Positions 24,481 through 35,587 of a stretch of 64,000 bases of DNA are shown here, piece by piece (within the stretch, counting starts at the first letter, position 1; each line of letters starts with the position of its first letter). The stretch spans positions 2,047,001-2,111,000 of the forward strand of contig NC_058338.1 of assembly GCF_905475395.1 (NCBI RefSeq), given 5' to 3'. Below the pieces are notes generated by a model. That model did no database searches, was not told the DNA's origin, and worked only from the letters and a program-made list of their open reading frames with translations. The stretch is from Chrysoperla carnea (Eukaryota; Arthropoda; Insecta; Neuroptera; Chrysopidae). The position numbers and the translations under genes were made by a program.

Positions 24481-27400
24481 TTAAAGCGCCATATTTCGTC
24501 CTTCAATTGATATTTCTACAGCTCGCTTTGATTGTTTCGCTCGTTTATTATCTATAAAATTCTTCATATGTTTTTCAAATCTATTTAATTGTTTTTTACT
24601 CGTCTGCAAAAGAAAATCATTCATTATTAATAAAAAGATGATACATCGAAATGTTTAGGATTTTTTGGAAAATGAAGGAACGCTACACGAAACTGTTGTC
24701 AGTACCTAATTAAAGTAAATTGGAAAGCAACAAGTATTAATTTTGGTTCCCGTGGTAAATTCATCAGTTTTTGTGCTGAATAAACTTTTCTTTTTTTCGT
24801 GAAAATGACTTTCAAAGTTTTTTCTACTACTTTTAAAAGTGTATGATATACTTTTTTCGAAAAACGTTAAATTTTTCAGTTATTTAACGTTAAATACTCG
24901 AATCAAAATATATAATCTTTCACTTAATCTAACCACTTTGCGACACTCGTACGAAAACTGCTTTTCGATGCCATTTTTCTAATGTGGCAGCGCAAGCGAC
25001 AAGAGAATACGAGGTTACAAATTGGAAATTTGAACAGAGCGCCTGAAAATCTATAAAATCACTCATTTTTAAAATTCCCGGAAAACTTTCCAGGTAAAAC
25101 TGGATCAGATGACTATTACTAAGTGGACCATAATGATAATTGAACTAAAAATTATACTTACTCGACTAATATCAGTTTCTACAACCCATTTAGGTCGTAC
25201 CACATACTCTTTATTCGATGGCATCGGTACTCTAGCTCTGCCAATCCATCCTTTATCACCAGGTCGTAATGCTTTATCCTCTTGTGTACCGAACGCTTTT
25301 GCTAATTCTTTTTTTGTTGGTTCACTTGATGCTAAAAAAGAAAAAATTTAATATCATTAACTAAAAACAAATATCGTTAGTGTGACAACAAACTTACATC
25401 CTTCGTCATTACGACGCCGTTTTGGCATTTGTTCAATATCACGTTGTAATCGTTCTTCACGACTTAATGCTTTAAAATCAGCGGATAAATTAAATATAGG
25501 ACGTGCCCATTCATTAATTAATCGTCCAGCCCGTTCACGATTCTCCTTTGTTTCTCGCGGATGTTTATATAAGTACATAACAGCTTTACCAATACCGGAA
25601 TGTTTTAATGTTGATTGATCAACTCTTGGAAACTGTAATTAAAGAAACGAATAAAGCAATGAACTGTCGATCTTGCTGCAAATAAGACAGATCGGGATGC
25701 AGTTTTTTGGATTCGATTCGTGAGGACGTCTATAAACTTCTATCTAATGAGGGAAAAGCTGCAAATTAAATTTGTAACTCGGGATTTTTTGAGATTTGGA
25801 ATTTTACGACAATAAGTAACAAAAATCCGCAATTATCTACAAAAAAAAATACCCCTTAAAGCTCAGTTGGACGATAAATACTTAGTTTGTCAACTTTTGA
25901 CCAAAAATGGCTCGATTTTCGGAAGAGGTGACAGAATCCGTATAATCTGATATCGGATTCGTAATCATCGACCAAAAATACTTACAGGAAGAGACAATTT
26001 TAAGCCAAAATAAGCATTTTCAAACAATTTTTTAGTCATCTCTTGGGTTGGGACAGTTTTTGGGGTACATATGCCCTTCGCTGGGGCCCTATACTCCCCT
26101 ATAACTAGGTTAAGTTGGCTGAATGTTCTTTGGGAGCCCATAAACACGTTACAAGAAATTTTTCCCTACATCTCGGCTTACATTAACTGTATTAATTATT
26201 ATACAGGGTGGGTCATTTTCTTCTCTCCCCCTTTACTCACCTGTAATAATAATTTTAATATATTTTCACGTATCAATAACGATGGCATCGATCGATCAGG
26301 CATCGGTGCTAACCAATCGGTAAGAACACTTAACACATTGTGCTCAATGAATGCCAATTGTAAATCATGTTTCTTTAATTGTGACATAACTTTTGGTAAC
26401 ATTGCTATTTTTTTCGTAGCCGGTTGCATCTGTTGATTTAATTTTCGATCCTCTTCAGCCGCTGTCCGCATATCTTGTAATAATTGTGCAATAATATCAT
26501 CGTTATCGTTGATAATATCAATGTCTTTTCGTTTACGACGTCGCGTTTGCTCTGAACGTTTCTTTGCCAACATTTTATCAAAATCGGATACGCCATCATT
26601 GCCTCTGTAACAAATAATCAATTGTTTAACGCGGAGGGTTAAGACTACAGAAAGGCGTTCTAGAATGTTTGCCACATTTTTTGAACAAAGGCAAGAGATC
26701 ATCTTCAATGCTCTTAAAAGATTTGCTTACGTTAAGCACAGGCCATGCCAGCCACCTATTTTAAGTGAAAGTAGTAATCAACACTTACTCTCTATCGTCA
26801 TTTCGAACACCGTCATCAGAATCATCTGATACATCTGGCAACACTCCACTAGCAGCTGCCGCGGCACCTTCTTCAGGTACATCATCCAATTTTTCAGCTG
26901 GTGTCCCTCCTTCGTCCGCTTCATTATCGGATCCAGACGCAGCTGTCGTTTGTTTCTTTGGTTGATCTTCTTCGCCTTCTGAATCTGAAAGTATTCGTTT
27001 GCGACCACGTGATACACCAACATCTGACCTAGATCCGGATCTAGATCTAGAACGTGATTTTGAACGATTTGAAGCACGCGATTTTGATTTAGATCTTGAA
27101 CGTGATCTTGATTTTCTTGAACCAGATCGTGATCTTGATTTTCTTGAACCTGATCGCGATCGTGATTTTCTTGAACCTGATCGTGATCGTGATTTTCTTG
27201 AACCAGACCTTGATCGTGATTTTCTTGAACCAGATCGAGATCGTGATTTTCTTGAACCAGAACGTGACCGTGATTTTCTTGAACCTGATCTTGATTTTCT
27301 TGAACCAGAGCGTGACCGTGATTTTCTTGAACCTGATGCAGAACGCCTTGAACCAGATCTAGATCGTTTTGATGCTCTTGAACCCGATCTGGATCGTCTT

Positions 27401-28783
27401 GAACCAGATCTAGATCGTTTTGATGCTCTTGAACCTGATCTGGATCGTCTTGAACCAGATCTAGATCGTTTTGATGCTCTTGAACCCGATCTGGATCGCC
27501 TTGAACCTGATCTAGACCTCCTTGATCCTGATCTTGAACGTGATCCTCGTGATGCTACAGAACCTTGTTGAAATAAATAATTTAAACTTAGTGTATAAAA
27601 TTAATTAATAGATGGCAACCAACCTGAACGTGATCTTCGAGATCCAGACCTTGATCGACGAGAACCTGATCTTGAACGTCTTGAACCTGAACGTGATCTC
27701 GATCGTTGAGAGCCTGATCTGGACCGAGCTGATCCAGATCTTCGTGATCCAGACCTTGAACGACGTGAGCCTGATCTAGATCGTCTAGAACCAGATCTAG
27801 AACGGGCAGAGCCTGAACGTGAACCAGATTTAGATCGCCTTGAGCCTGACCGTGAACGTTTTGAAACATTCGAACCTGACCGTGATCTTTTTGAAGCATT
27901 CGAACCAGATCGAGAACGCTTCGAAGCATTTGAACCAGATCGCTTAGACGTTCTAGATCCAGATCTCGATCGATTTGATGCTGCTGAACCGGATCTTGAT
28001 CTTGAACGTGCCGATACATTTGATGCCCTGGATCCTGATCGCGATCTTGATTTTCGTGATACATGACTACCGGCACGTGACCGTGGCGAACCAGATCGCT
28101 TTGACGTATCTGATTTATTCGAAGTGCGTGAATTTGATCTCGATGCAGCTTTTCGTGATCCTGATGGAGATCTTGAACCAGATCCAGATCTTGAACGAGA
28201 TCGTGATCTTGACACACCATTCTGTTTTAACGATCCATTACTTTTGTTTGATTCATGTGATGATGATCTTGATCGTGCCGCTGATGATGCAGAATTATTT
28301 CGAGAGCCATTTAGTTGTTTTGGTGAAACAGAGCGTGATCTTGATCGAGAATTTCGAGCTAAAAATAATTATTACAATCCTAAAAATACAGTTTAAAATA
28401 ACGACCTCAAACAACTTAAATTTGACGGGGGTTTTTTAAATTTTGTATTTGAGTTAAGACCCAGCAACGTCGTAATTCGCCATTAAAAGCGATCGGACTG
28501 AATTTATCTTATACAAAATGTATTGATTGTGTATCAAAAACATAATATTTTAGTGAATTTTCTCGAAAATCTAGATATGTTGAAATCGTTTAAAAAATTA
28601 AAACATACCAGAATCGCCAGCAGGACTAGCCGATGGTGATCCTTTGTGATTAACAAGTTCGTCAGATGTATTTAAAGGATCTAAAAACACATCATCGATC
28701 AAATCAAATCAAATAATTGTTTAAACTTATTTATTTAATATAAATCAAATATATTGTGGTTACCTACCTTCTTCATGCTCCAT
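24481..28783 (-). CDS. Iws1: IWS1/Spn1 transcription elongation factor, 8 exons, 829 aa
   Basis: Nuclear partner of Spt6 on elongating RNA polymerase II, linking transcription to mRNA processing and export. Exons: 28783-28768, 28680-28609, 28358-27624, 27563-26789, 26604-26241, 25632-25398, 25331-25162, 24603-24481; phases agree and the total is 2490 nt. Residues about 30-450 are an Arg/Ser/Gly repeat, 455-532 are acidic, and 533 onward is the conserved half: [17 protein letters not shown], then the TFIIS N-terminal (LW) fold with [29 protein letters not shown] and [10 protein letters not shown], then [21 protein letters not shown], and a basic C-terminus. The N-terminal repeat is unlike the acidic repeats of mammalian IWS1. 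Intron 3 (27564-27623) is only 60 nt and falls inside the repeat. The first 16-nt exon is the least certain. Confidence 0.93.
27036..28235 (-). repeat. Coding tandem repeat: [18 protein letters not shown] units of IWS1
   Basis: Read on the minus strand, units of 8-10 residues such as [17 protein letters not shown] and SKRSRSGSN recur across two exons and are interrupted only by the 60-nt intron. At the DNA level 'gatcttgaacc/gatcgtgattttcttgaacc' recurs on the plus strand. The plus strand stays open for 190 codons ([11 protein letters not shown] units) purely because the repeat has no TAA/TAG complements. The product resembles an SR-type domain. Confidence 0.9.
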
Positions 28784-29293
28784 ATTTTTATATTATTTGC
28801 ATAAAATTATGCAAATTTAATGCACAAATTATGAATTTTCTTAAACGAATAATGATTACATTCAAAGAAATCTAAATATTCCTTCAAACATTCAATAAAA
28901 AATGACACTTTTTATTTATTCACTTTTAAAATTCATTTACTTTCTTCCATCTTTTACTACAAAATATTACTATGCGATAAAAGCAAGTGTCTACTGTGAC
29001 ACTGTCTGTGATTATTTTATGAATTGTCTCGAATCGATTTATCCCGAGACTTCCATAATATTGTTGGGCCCTGGACGGCGTTATCCTTAAAAACGTGGTT
29101 TCTAACACATAAAGAACCCGTAATCATTTGGTTAAAAAAACAGGGGGTTACCTGAATAATTTTCCGGGAGCTTTGAAAATGGATGATTTTATAGATTTTG
29201 AGGTACTCTTTTCGAATTTCCACTTTGCTACCATTTTTTGACGATATCTACATTCCAAAAAATCTAGATACAAAATTATATTCATATCATTTT

Positions 29294-29880
29294 TATACCA
29301 TGTATATGAAATATACATAGTATATTAAGTTTAGTCCCAAGTTTGTAACGCTTAAAAATATTGATGCTACGAAGAAAATTTTGGTAAAGGTGTTCATAGA
29401 ATCACCTCATTAGTCCATTTCCGTATGTCTGCCTGTCTGTCGTCTGTCCGTTTGTCATCACGATTACTCAAAAACGAAAAGAGATATCAAGCTGATATTT
29501 TTATAGTGTGCTTAAGACGTAAAAAGTGAGCCGTAAATGAGCAACATAGGTCAAGATGGGTCCTACGGACCCATCTTGTAAACCGATAGAGATAGAACAA
29601 AAGTTTAAATGTAAAAAATGTTCTTTATAAAAAAAATAAAAAACTTTTGTTCAAAACATTTTTTGTAAACATCACTGTTTACCCACGAGGGCGCTTATTA
29701 GGTGAAAATTTGTAGTATGTATTAATATGGGAATATCAGTTATGTGTGTGGCTATTTAAGAGTGAAAATCTTTATTTATTTACGTGACGTCAAAAAACAA
29801 ACGATTGCGTCATCAAAACTGTCTTTACATGGTATTTCAACTGTTAACTCAGTCAATTGTTTGTTTTCACTTGTTTTTTA
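29294..29880 (+). repeat. Dispersed repeat family A, copy 1
   Basis: It begins TATACCATGTATATGAAATA, then 'taagtttagtcccaagtttg', a CTGTC/CCGTC-rich run, 'cacgattactcaaaaacgaa', 'acccatcttgtaaacc', 'gtttacccacgagggcg' and ends near 'gttttcacttgtttttt'. Other long copies are at 33276 (+), 43481 (-) and 44186 (+). No open frame spans it, so it is non-autonomous. The class is unclear. Confidence 0.75.
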
Positions 29881-30029
29881 TAAATTAAATAGTTTTAGTG
29901 TACGAGCGCTGAAAAGTCAATACACCCGAGTTATTAATTATTTAAATTCGAAGTATTTGACGTTAAATAACTTTAAAAAAATTTTGGGCGATTTTCTAAA
30001 TCGGCTCAGTTGGAAACGGCTAAAAAAAA

Positions 30030-30130
30030 GGACAATTTAATGAAGAGTGTTCTTAGATATGTTTCAAATGCAAGTTTAGGGTTCCGTAGCCGAAGAAATT
30101 GTCGGGGGTTTTTTAAATTTTGTAAATTGC
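30030..30130 (-). repeat. Family C fragment
   Basis: The stretch 'atttaatgaagagtgttctt', 'agtttagggttccgtagcc' and 'gtcgggggttttttaaattt' is the reverse of the start of family C copies. It lies about 380 bp upstream of the Sec13 start codon. Confidence 0.5.
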
Positions 30131-30508
30131 ACTTGTTTATATTAATTTTTACAAAACCTTTTACTTCTTGACAAATGTTATAAAATAAATCATGGAAGTA
30201 AAATAAAAATGTTGGCAAAACTGTAAGATTTTTGTTTTTTAACTTTCAAATTGTCAAACGATTAATCAAATATTATAAAAATTTATAAGTAAAATAAAAA
30301 TAAAATCGTAAAACTATTGAAATCTAATCACTTGATTAAGTTTTTAAGTGCTTTAAGTCGTATTCAAAACATAAATATCATAATAATTGAATTCGCCGGA
30401 TAAATTTATTTATACAATTTGACCAACTTAAATTCGATAGTTTGTGTGTATATGTCATTCACGCCACGTCCAAAAAGTTAAATTCGTGTGTTATTTCGAT
30501 AACGAAAA

Positions 30509-32231
30509 ATGATTACGGCATTAAATGCAATCGATACCGGCCATGAAGATATGATTCATGATGCCGAAATGGATTATTATGGATTACGATTAGCCACGTG
30601 TTCTTCCGACCATTCTGTAAAAATATACGATGTTAAAGGTGGTACACAATCGCTGGTGGCTGATTTGAAAGGGCATGTTGGTCCTGTTTGGCAAGTAGCA
30701 TGGGCCCATCCGAAATTTGGTAATATTCTGGCGTCATGTTCATACGATCGTAAAGTGATTATTTGGAAAGAGAATCGAGAATGGGTGAAATTATATGAAT
30801 ATTGTAATCATGATTCGTCCGTGAATTCCATTGCATGGGCTCCCATGGAATATGGTTTAATATTGGCGTGTGGCAGTTCAGATGGTTCCATTTCATTTGC
30901 AACATACAATTCAGAAACGGATTCGTGGGATTCGAAGAAAGTGTCAAATGCTCATACGGTTGGATGTAATGCGGTTAGTTGGTGTCCGGCAAATGGTTCC
31001 GAAACAGTTTTTGATAATTCACAACCGACAACGGTGAAACGTTTAGTTTCTGGTGGTTGTGATAATTTAGTGAAAATTTGGAAAGAAGATAACGATCGTT
31101 GGATTGAAGAAACTAAATTAGAAATGCATTCTGATTGGGTATGTATTCCTCCCCCTTCTAAAATCATAATCTCACTTATTTTCGACTAGAAAGTAACTAG
31201 AAGGGACTGGACGAAGAAACGAAGCACAAAATATGACCAAAGTTCGAAAAATTTGAGCAGTAAGTTGGATTTGAATGCATTTTTAGGCATTCGATTCGTT
31301 CGAGGGTCAGGAAATTTTGTATCCTAGTCTGACTTCTTGTTTTTGGGGTCGCTGAACACGAATTTCGTGATAAAATTGTTCTCAGAGGTATCTGGTGCTT
31401 AGGGTAAACGGTTTCTCGTCGTCTAATGGAGCTTTCGAGAAATTTTTTATATAATCGGTTCAAACTCGTTACACGAGGGCTTCTGGGGTCGTTGAACACG
31501 AATATCGTGTTAAAATGAGTCTCATAGGTACCTGGTGTTTAGAGTAAACGAATCCTCGCCGTCTAATGGAGTTTTCGGGAAATTTGTTATATATAATCGG
31601 TCCAAACTCGTTACACGAGGGTTTTGGGGTCAGTAAACACAAATATAGTGTTAGAATGGATCTCAGAGGTACCTGGTGTCGGGAAATTTGTTATATAAAC
31701 ACTCCAAAATCGCTACACGAATAATATCGTGACAGAATTGGTCTCAAAGGTACCTGGTGCATATAATCAGTTCAAACTCGTTGATCGGAGATTTTGGGGT
31801 CGATGAACAAGAATATTGTGACGGAATTGGTCTCAGAGGTTCCTCGTGCAACGGTATCCCCGTCTTTACATCTTGTAAAACCACGATGTGTTGTGATGAT
31901 GGTATGTTTTATTTATTTTTAGGTTCGTGATGTTGCTTGGGCACCGTCTATCGGTCCTAAAAACTCGATGATCGCAAGTTGTTCACAAGATCGTCGTGTA
32001 TTCATTTGGACGAGTAATGATAATGTCACTTGGTCGCCAACTGTGTTGCATACCTTCGACGATGTTGTATGGAATGTTAGTTGGTCGTTGATGGGTGGCA
32101 TTCTAGCTGTATCCGGTGGTGATAATAAAGTCAGTTTATGGAAAGAAAATTTGGATGGACATTGGCAGTGTATTAGTGAAGTTAGTAAAGGGCAAGGTCA
32201 AATGGCGGGCAGTGAGCAAAGGGCTTTGTAA
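30509..32231 (+). CDS. Sec13: Sec13 WD40 protein (COPII coat / nuclear pore / GATOR2), 312 aa
   Basis: Sec13 pairs with Sec31 in the COPII outer coat, with Nup proteins in the Y-complex, and sits in GATOR2. Exon 1 30509-31138 ends with TGG before GTATGT; exon 2 31923-32231 follows AG. Together they give 313 codons including the stop, close to the usual 320. WD blades are visible as [78 protein letters not shown] and [15 protein letters not shown], the six-blade open propeller of Sec13. The start [14 protein letters not shown] matches the family N-terminus. AATAAA is at 32325-32330. The 784-bp intron is packed with a degenerate tandem repeat. Codon use is normal and the gene looks intact. Confidence 0.95.
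31200..31870 (+). repeat. Degenerate ~140-bp tandem repeat in the Sec13 intron
   Basis: The marker 'ggggtc.ntgaacacgaat' followed by 'ctcagaggtacctggtg' and 'tctaatggag.tttcg.gaaatt' recurs at 31345, 31485, 31626 and 31797, with a broken unit near 31720. The spacing between the first three is 140-141 bp. The unit and its left flank (31200-31430) recur in reverse at about 60480-60820. Confidence 0.75.
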
Positions 32232-32787
32232 ATTTTGTAAAAAAAAATGAAATCTGAGCTATATGAGATGTTAATTCTTTTATTTTGTTTTTTTTTTTTT
32301 TTAATTAATAATAATTAGTACCTTAATAAATTTGTAAAATTTATCTACGATAATTATTTCTTCACCCTATTCGCTCCGTGCGTGAGTTTCGTTTCCATGG
32401 TAACGATACACTACTTTAATTATAGAATTGTATGGATGTATATATAATTGTATGGATTGCATTTAAGACTTACATTTAAAATTTAATATTATTGTCTCAC
32501 AAATTTAAATAAATAATTATGATAATTTACATTTGAAAAATAATATTTGTTCAATTTAATTTTTTATTTTCACAATTTTTAATGCATTAAGTTTAATTAA
32601 TTCGTGTTTTTCAATAATTTTAATTTGACATTTACTATAACATTAACATGTAAAGAATTGCAAATTAGTAATAACAGCCTCCTTTAACGCCAAAATTTTT
32701 CACTGGAAGCGCTGGCATCGATTTTATTGTCCATACCATGACTACGCACACAACGAATAGGCTAAAAGTTATATCACAAAAGTTTCT
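32232..32787. other. Convergent gap, Sec13 / zinc-finger gene
   Basis: This holds the Sec13 3' UTR with its AATAAA at 32325-32330, then AT-rich sequence without a gene. A part near 32365-32680 resembles 13490-13740 ('cgctccgtgcgtgagttt', 'aatgcattaagtttaattaa'), so a low-copy repeat is probably present. Confidence 0.5.
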
Positions 32788-33275
32788 TTACAATTTTTTC
32801 AAATTGAAAATGGTTTTTCTCCAATTATGAATTTGTTTATGTGTAACTAAATAACTTTCCTGATTAAATGTTTGATTACAAATATCACATGAAAATGGTT
32901 TTTCATTACTATGAACTACTCGTTGATGTCGAACTAAAGAATTTTTGTAAGTAAATGTTTTATTACAAATATCACATGGAAATGGTTTTTCACCGCTATG
33001 AATTAGTTTATGTTGCACTAAAGAACTTTTGTAAGTAAATGTTTTATTACAAATATCACATGAAAATAAATTTTCTCCGCTATGAATACGTTTGTGTGCA
33101 CTTAAAGTAAATTGCTGGGTAAATGTTTTATTACAAATATCACATGAAAACGGTTTTTCACCGCTATGAATTCGTTGATGTCGAACTATAGAACTTTGTA
33201 AAGCATATGTTTTTTTACAAATATCACATGAAAATGATTGTTCTCCTAAAACAGTTTGATCTAATTTTTCATTTT

Positions 33276-33832
33276 TATACCATGTATATATGAAATATAC
33301 ATAGTATTATAAGTTTAGTCCCAAGTTTGTAACGCCTAAAAATATTGATGCTACAAAAAAAAAATTGGTGTAGATGTTCATAAAATCACCTAATTAATCC
33401 ATTTCCGGTTGTCCGTCCGTCCGTCCGGCTGTCCGTCTGTGGTCACGATTACTCAAAAACGAAAAGAGATATCAAGCTGAAATTTTTACAGCGTGCTTAG
33501 GACGTAAAAAGTGAGGTCAAGTTCGTAAATGAGCAACAGGGGTCAATTGGGTCATGGGTCCGTAGTACCCATCTTGTAAACCGTTAGAGATAGAATAAAA
33601 GTTTAAATGTAAAAAATGTCCCTTATCAAAATTTAAACAACTTTTGTTTGAAACATTTTTTTGTAAACATCACTGTTTACCCACGAGGGCGTTAATTAGG
33701 TACAAATTTTATAGTATGTATTAATATAGGAATATCAAAGTGAATATCTTTTGTTATTTACATGACATAAATAACACGCCTATACATGGTATTTCAACAA
33801 TTAACTCAGTCAATTGTTTGTTTTCACTTGTT
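33276..33832 (+). repeat. Dispersed repeat family A, copy 2
   Basis: It starts TATACCATGTATATATGAAA directly at the edge of the zinc-finger coding sequence, with the family's 'tagtcccaagtttgtaacgc', CCGTCCGTC run, 'cccatcttgtaaaccg' and 'gttttcacttgtt' end. Part of the 'gtgacgtcaaaaaac' block is missing compared with copy 4. Confidence 0.75.
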
Positions 33833-33844
33833 AATAATAAGTTC

Positions 33845-35217
33845 AGTGTGTTTTTTTTTTATTTAATAGAGCCCTAGTAGAATGCTCATCGGTATTGTTT
33901 AATACTTGACGATCACTCAGGCTCTCCCAAAAATTATACAATCCTCTTCATAGGATTGTATGTAAGACTTTAGATAGAGGATATAATGTAATAGATGTTA
34001 CGTGCTTTAATATATACACATACATTCAACATACTTCTAGCGCGAGCTGACATAAAAGTTACATTTGTCTAGAACCTTATGTATCTTCCTGCGTGCTACC
34101 TCTATGTTTCACTTATTGAACCAATAATAATAATACAAGTTATCTACATTTACCAACCAAGCAATGTATACATTGCTTGAGTCTTTTGTAATGTGAAAAT
34201 ACTACTACTAGCACTTAATACTTTCACCAAAAAACTAAATTTTTTTTATATTTTTTATGTGGGATATTAATTAGCATCAAGAAAGGATGCAGAGCGGAGG
34301 AGAAAAGTACGGAAGCAAGTGTCTACCCACAAATATAAAACCAACTATTTCACTTTCAACAAGTGCACTTGTGACTTGTGGGACATTATGGAAACAAACC
34401 TTTTTGAAAATGTCAGTCGGTAATGACTATTCTTTAATTAGCCACTACCGAAACTGTCTGGAATTATTAATAATTGTATGTCCGGATTTAATGATAATAA
34501 TTAAATTTAATGATAATGTTTATAATTTGTCTTACGTAGTTAGTTAAAATTTTTATTAATATTATTTAAAAAATATAATGTTTTAATTAGCCTTTTTCCT
34601 ATGTTTTTATTTCCTGCCATCTATCGGATCTTTTAAGGAAAAAGGCTAATTAAAGCATTATAAACTAACTAACTAACTAACTACCTAAGACAAATTATAA
34701 CACTTAGTAGACACTTTTAAAAGAAGTTATGAATACATTCAGGCTTCCGTACTTTTCTCCTCCGCTCTGCATCCTTCCTTGATGCTAATTAATATCCCAC
34801 ATAAAAAAATTAAAAAAATTTAGTTTTTTGGTGAAAGTCTTAAGTGCTAGTAGTAGTATTTTCACATTACAAAAAACTCAAGCAATGTATACATTGCTTG
34901 GTTGGTAAATGTAGATAACTTGTATTATTATTATTGGTTCAATAAGTGAAACATAGAGGTAGCACGCAGGAAGATACATAAGGTTCTAGACAAATGTAAC
35001 TTTTATTTCAGCTCGCACTAGAAGTATGTTGAATGTATGTGTATATATTAAAGCACGTAATTGTATGTTACGATGATTTTATCTTGCAAGACATATTTGT
35101 AGTCAATCCAATGAAAAGGATTGCACAATTTTTGGAAGAGCCTGAGTGATCGTCAAGTATTAAACAATACCGATGAGCATTCTACTAGGGCTCTATTAAA
35201 TAAAACAAAAAACACAT
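33845..35217. mobile_element. 1.37-kb foldback element with ~460-bp arms
   Basis: The left arm 33845-34315 begins 'tgtgtttttttttttatttaa' and 'tagagccctagtagaatgct'. The right arm 34738-35217 is its inverted copy, with a few indels and one short divergent block (around 33960 and 35090). The loop holds a second inverted repeat: 34518-34600 against 34632-34701 ('taattagcctttttcct' and complement). The whole unit can fold into one long hairpin. There is no credible transposase; the 86-aa frame at 34287 is not recognised. Confidence 0.8.
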
Positions 35218-35420
35218 TCTGTATGTAAGTCATTTTCACGTTTAATATTTTCGTAACTAATTGTACACACTTGTATATCATTTTCATCAACAGATTCAAC
35301 TTTAACATTAATAACACAATCACTATCAATATTATTGTAACATTCTTCATTTTCTGGTATTTCATTTTTAATATGCCCATCTTCCATTTTGTCCACTACA
35401 ATGTCATTTAATGGTTCCAT

Positions 35421-35587
35421 TTTTAATAATTAATTCTGAATATACTCCATCTTGGAGATCACGATCAGTCTATACTCAATTTAATGTTTTCAAAGTCTGT
35501 GAACACAAATGACAAATGACGTCAAACAAATCATAAACATTTTGACAGATAAGAAAAACATAACCTCTTAACTAATTATTTTCATGG
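35421..35587. promoter_or_regulatory. 167-bp divergent promoter interval
   Basis: The start codons at 35420 (-) and 35588 (+) face away from each other across 167 bp, which must include both 5' UTRs and promoters. The interval is less repetitive than its surroundings and contains 'aatgacaaatgacgtcaaac', including a CRE-like TGACGTCA. Transcription starts are not visible from sequence. Confidence 0.5.

Larger units (their letters stand above)
28784..30508. other. Divergent intergenic region, IWS1 / Sec13
   Basis: The IWS1 start and the Sec13 start point away from each other across 1.7 kb. The middle is filled by repeat A (29294-29880) and a short family C piece (30030-30130). About 380 bp upstream of Sec13 and about 500 bp upstream of IWS1 are free of recognised repeats and presumably carry the promoters; I see no convincing TATA box. 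Confidence 0.55.
32788..35420 (-). pseudogene. C2H2 zinc-finger gene split by about 1.9 kb of mobile DNA
   Basis: The N-terminal part (35420 down to about 35220) begins MEPLNDIVVDKMEDGHIKNE and is acidic with a KVESVDEN segment, the style of insect C2H2 proteins. The C-terminal part (about 33275 to 32788) encodes five adjacent fingers such as FSCDICNKTFTQQFTLSAHK and FPCDICNKTFTYKNSLVRHQ, joined by HSGEKPF linkers, and ends NLKKL. Between them lie repeat A (33276-33832) and a giant palindrome (33845-35217), whose edges abut the two coding halves. A splice acceptor exists at 33246 (TTTTAG), but no phase-compatible donor is visible in the first part. So it may be a recent TE-disrupted pseudogene or a gene with an undetected intron arrangement. 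The fingers carry intact Cys and His residues, so decay is slight. Confidence 0.6.

Noticed and set aside
26999-27571. 190-aa plus-strand frame of [11 protein letters not shown] repeats
   Set aside because: It is the antisense of the IWS1 RSRSGSRR coding repeat; the minus-strand frame joins in phase to the conserved IWS1 core.
27588-28220. 210-aa minus-strand frame rich in D, Q and H
   Set aside because: It is an alternative frame of the same repeat; it lacks links to conserved exons, while the SR frame has them.
32782-33032. Zinc-finger gene limited to the last two or three fingers
   Set aside because: The frame is open upstream to 33275 and encodes two more complete fingers; the first internal ATG is not a natural start.
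34287-34547. 86-aa frame inside the giant palindrome
   Set aside because: It crosses from the arm into the loop and has no recognisable motif or homologous frame in the other arm.
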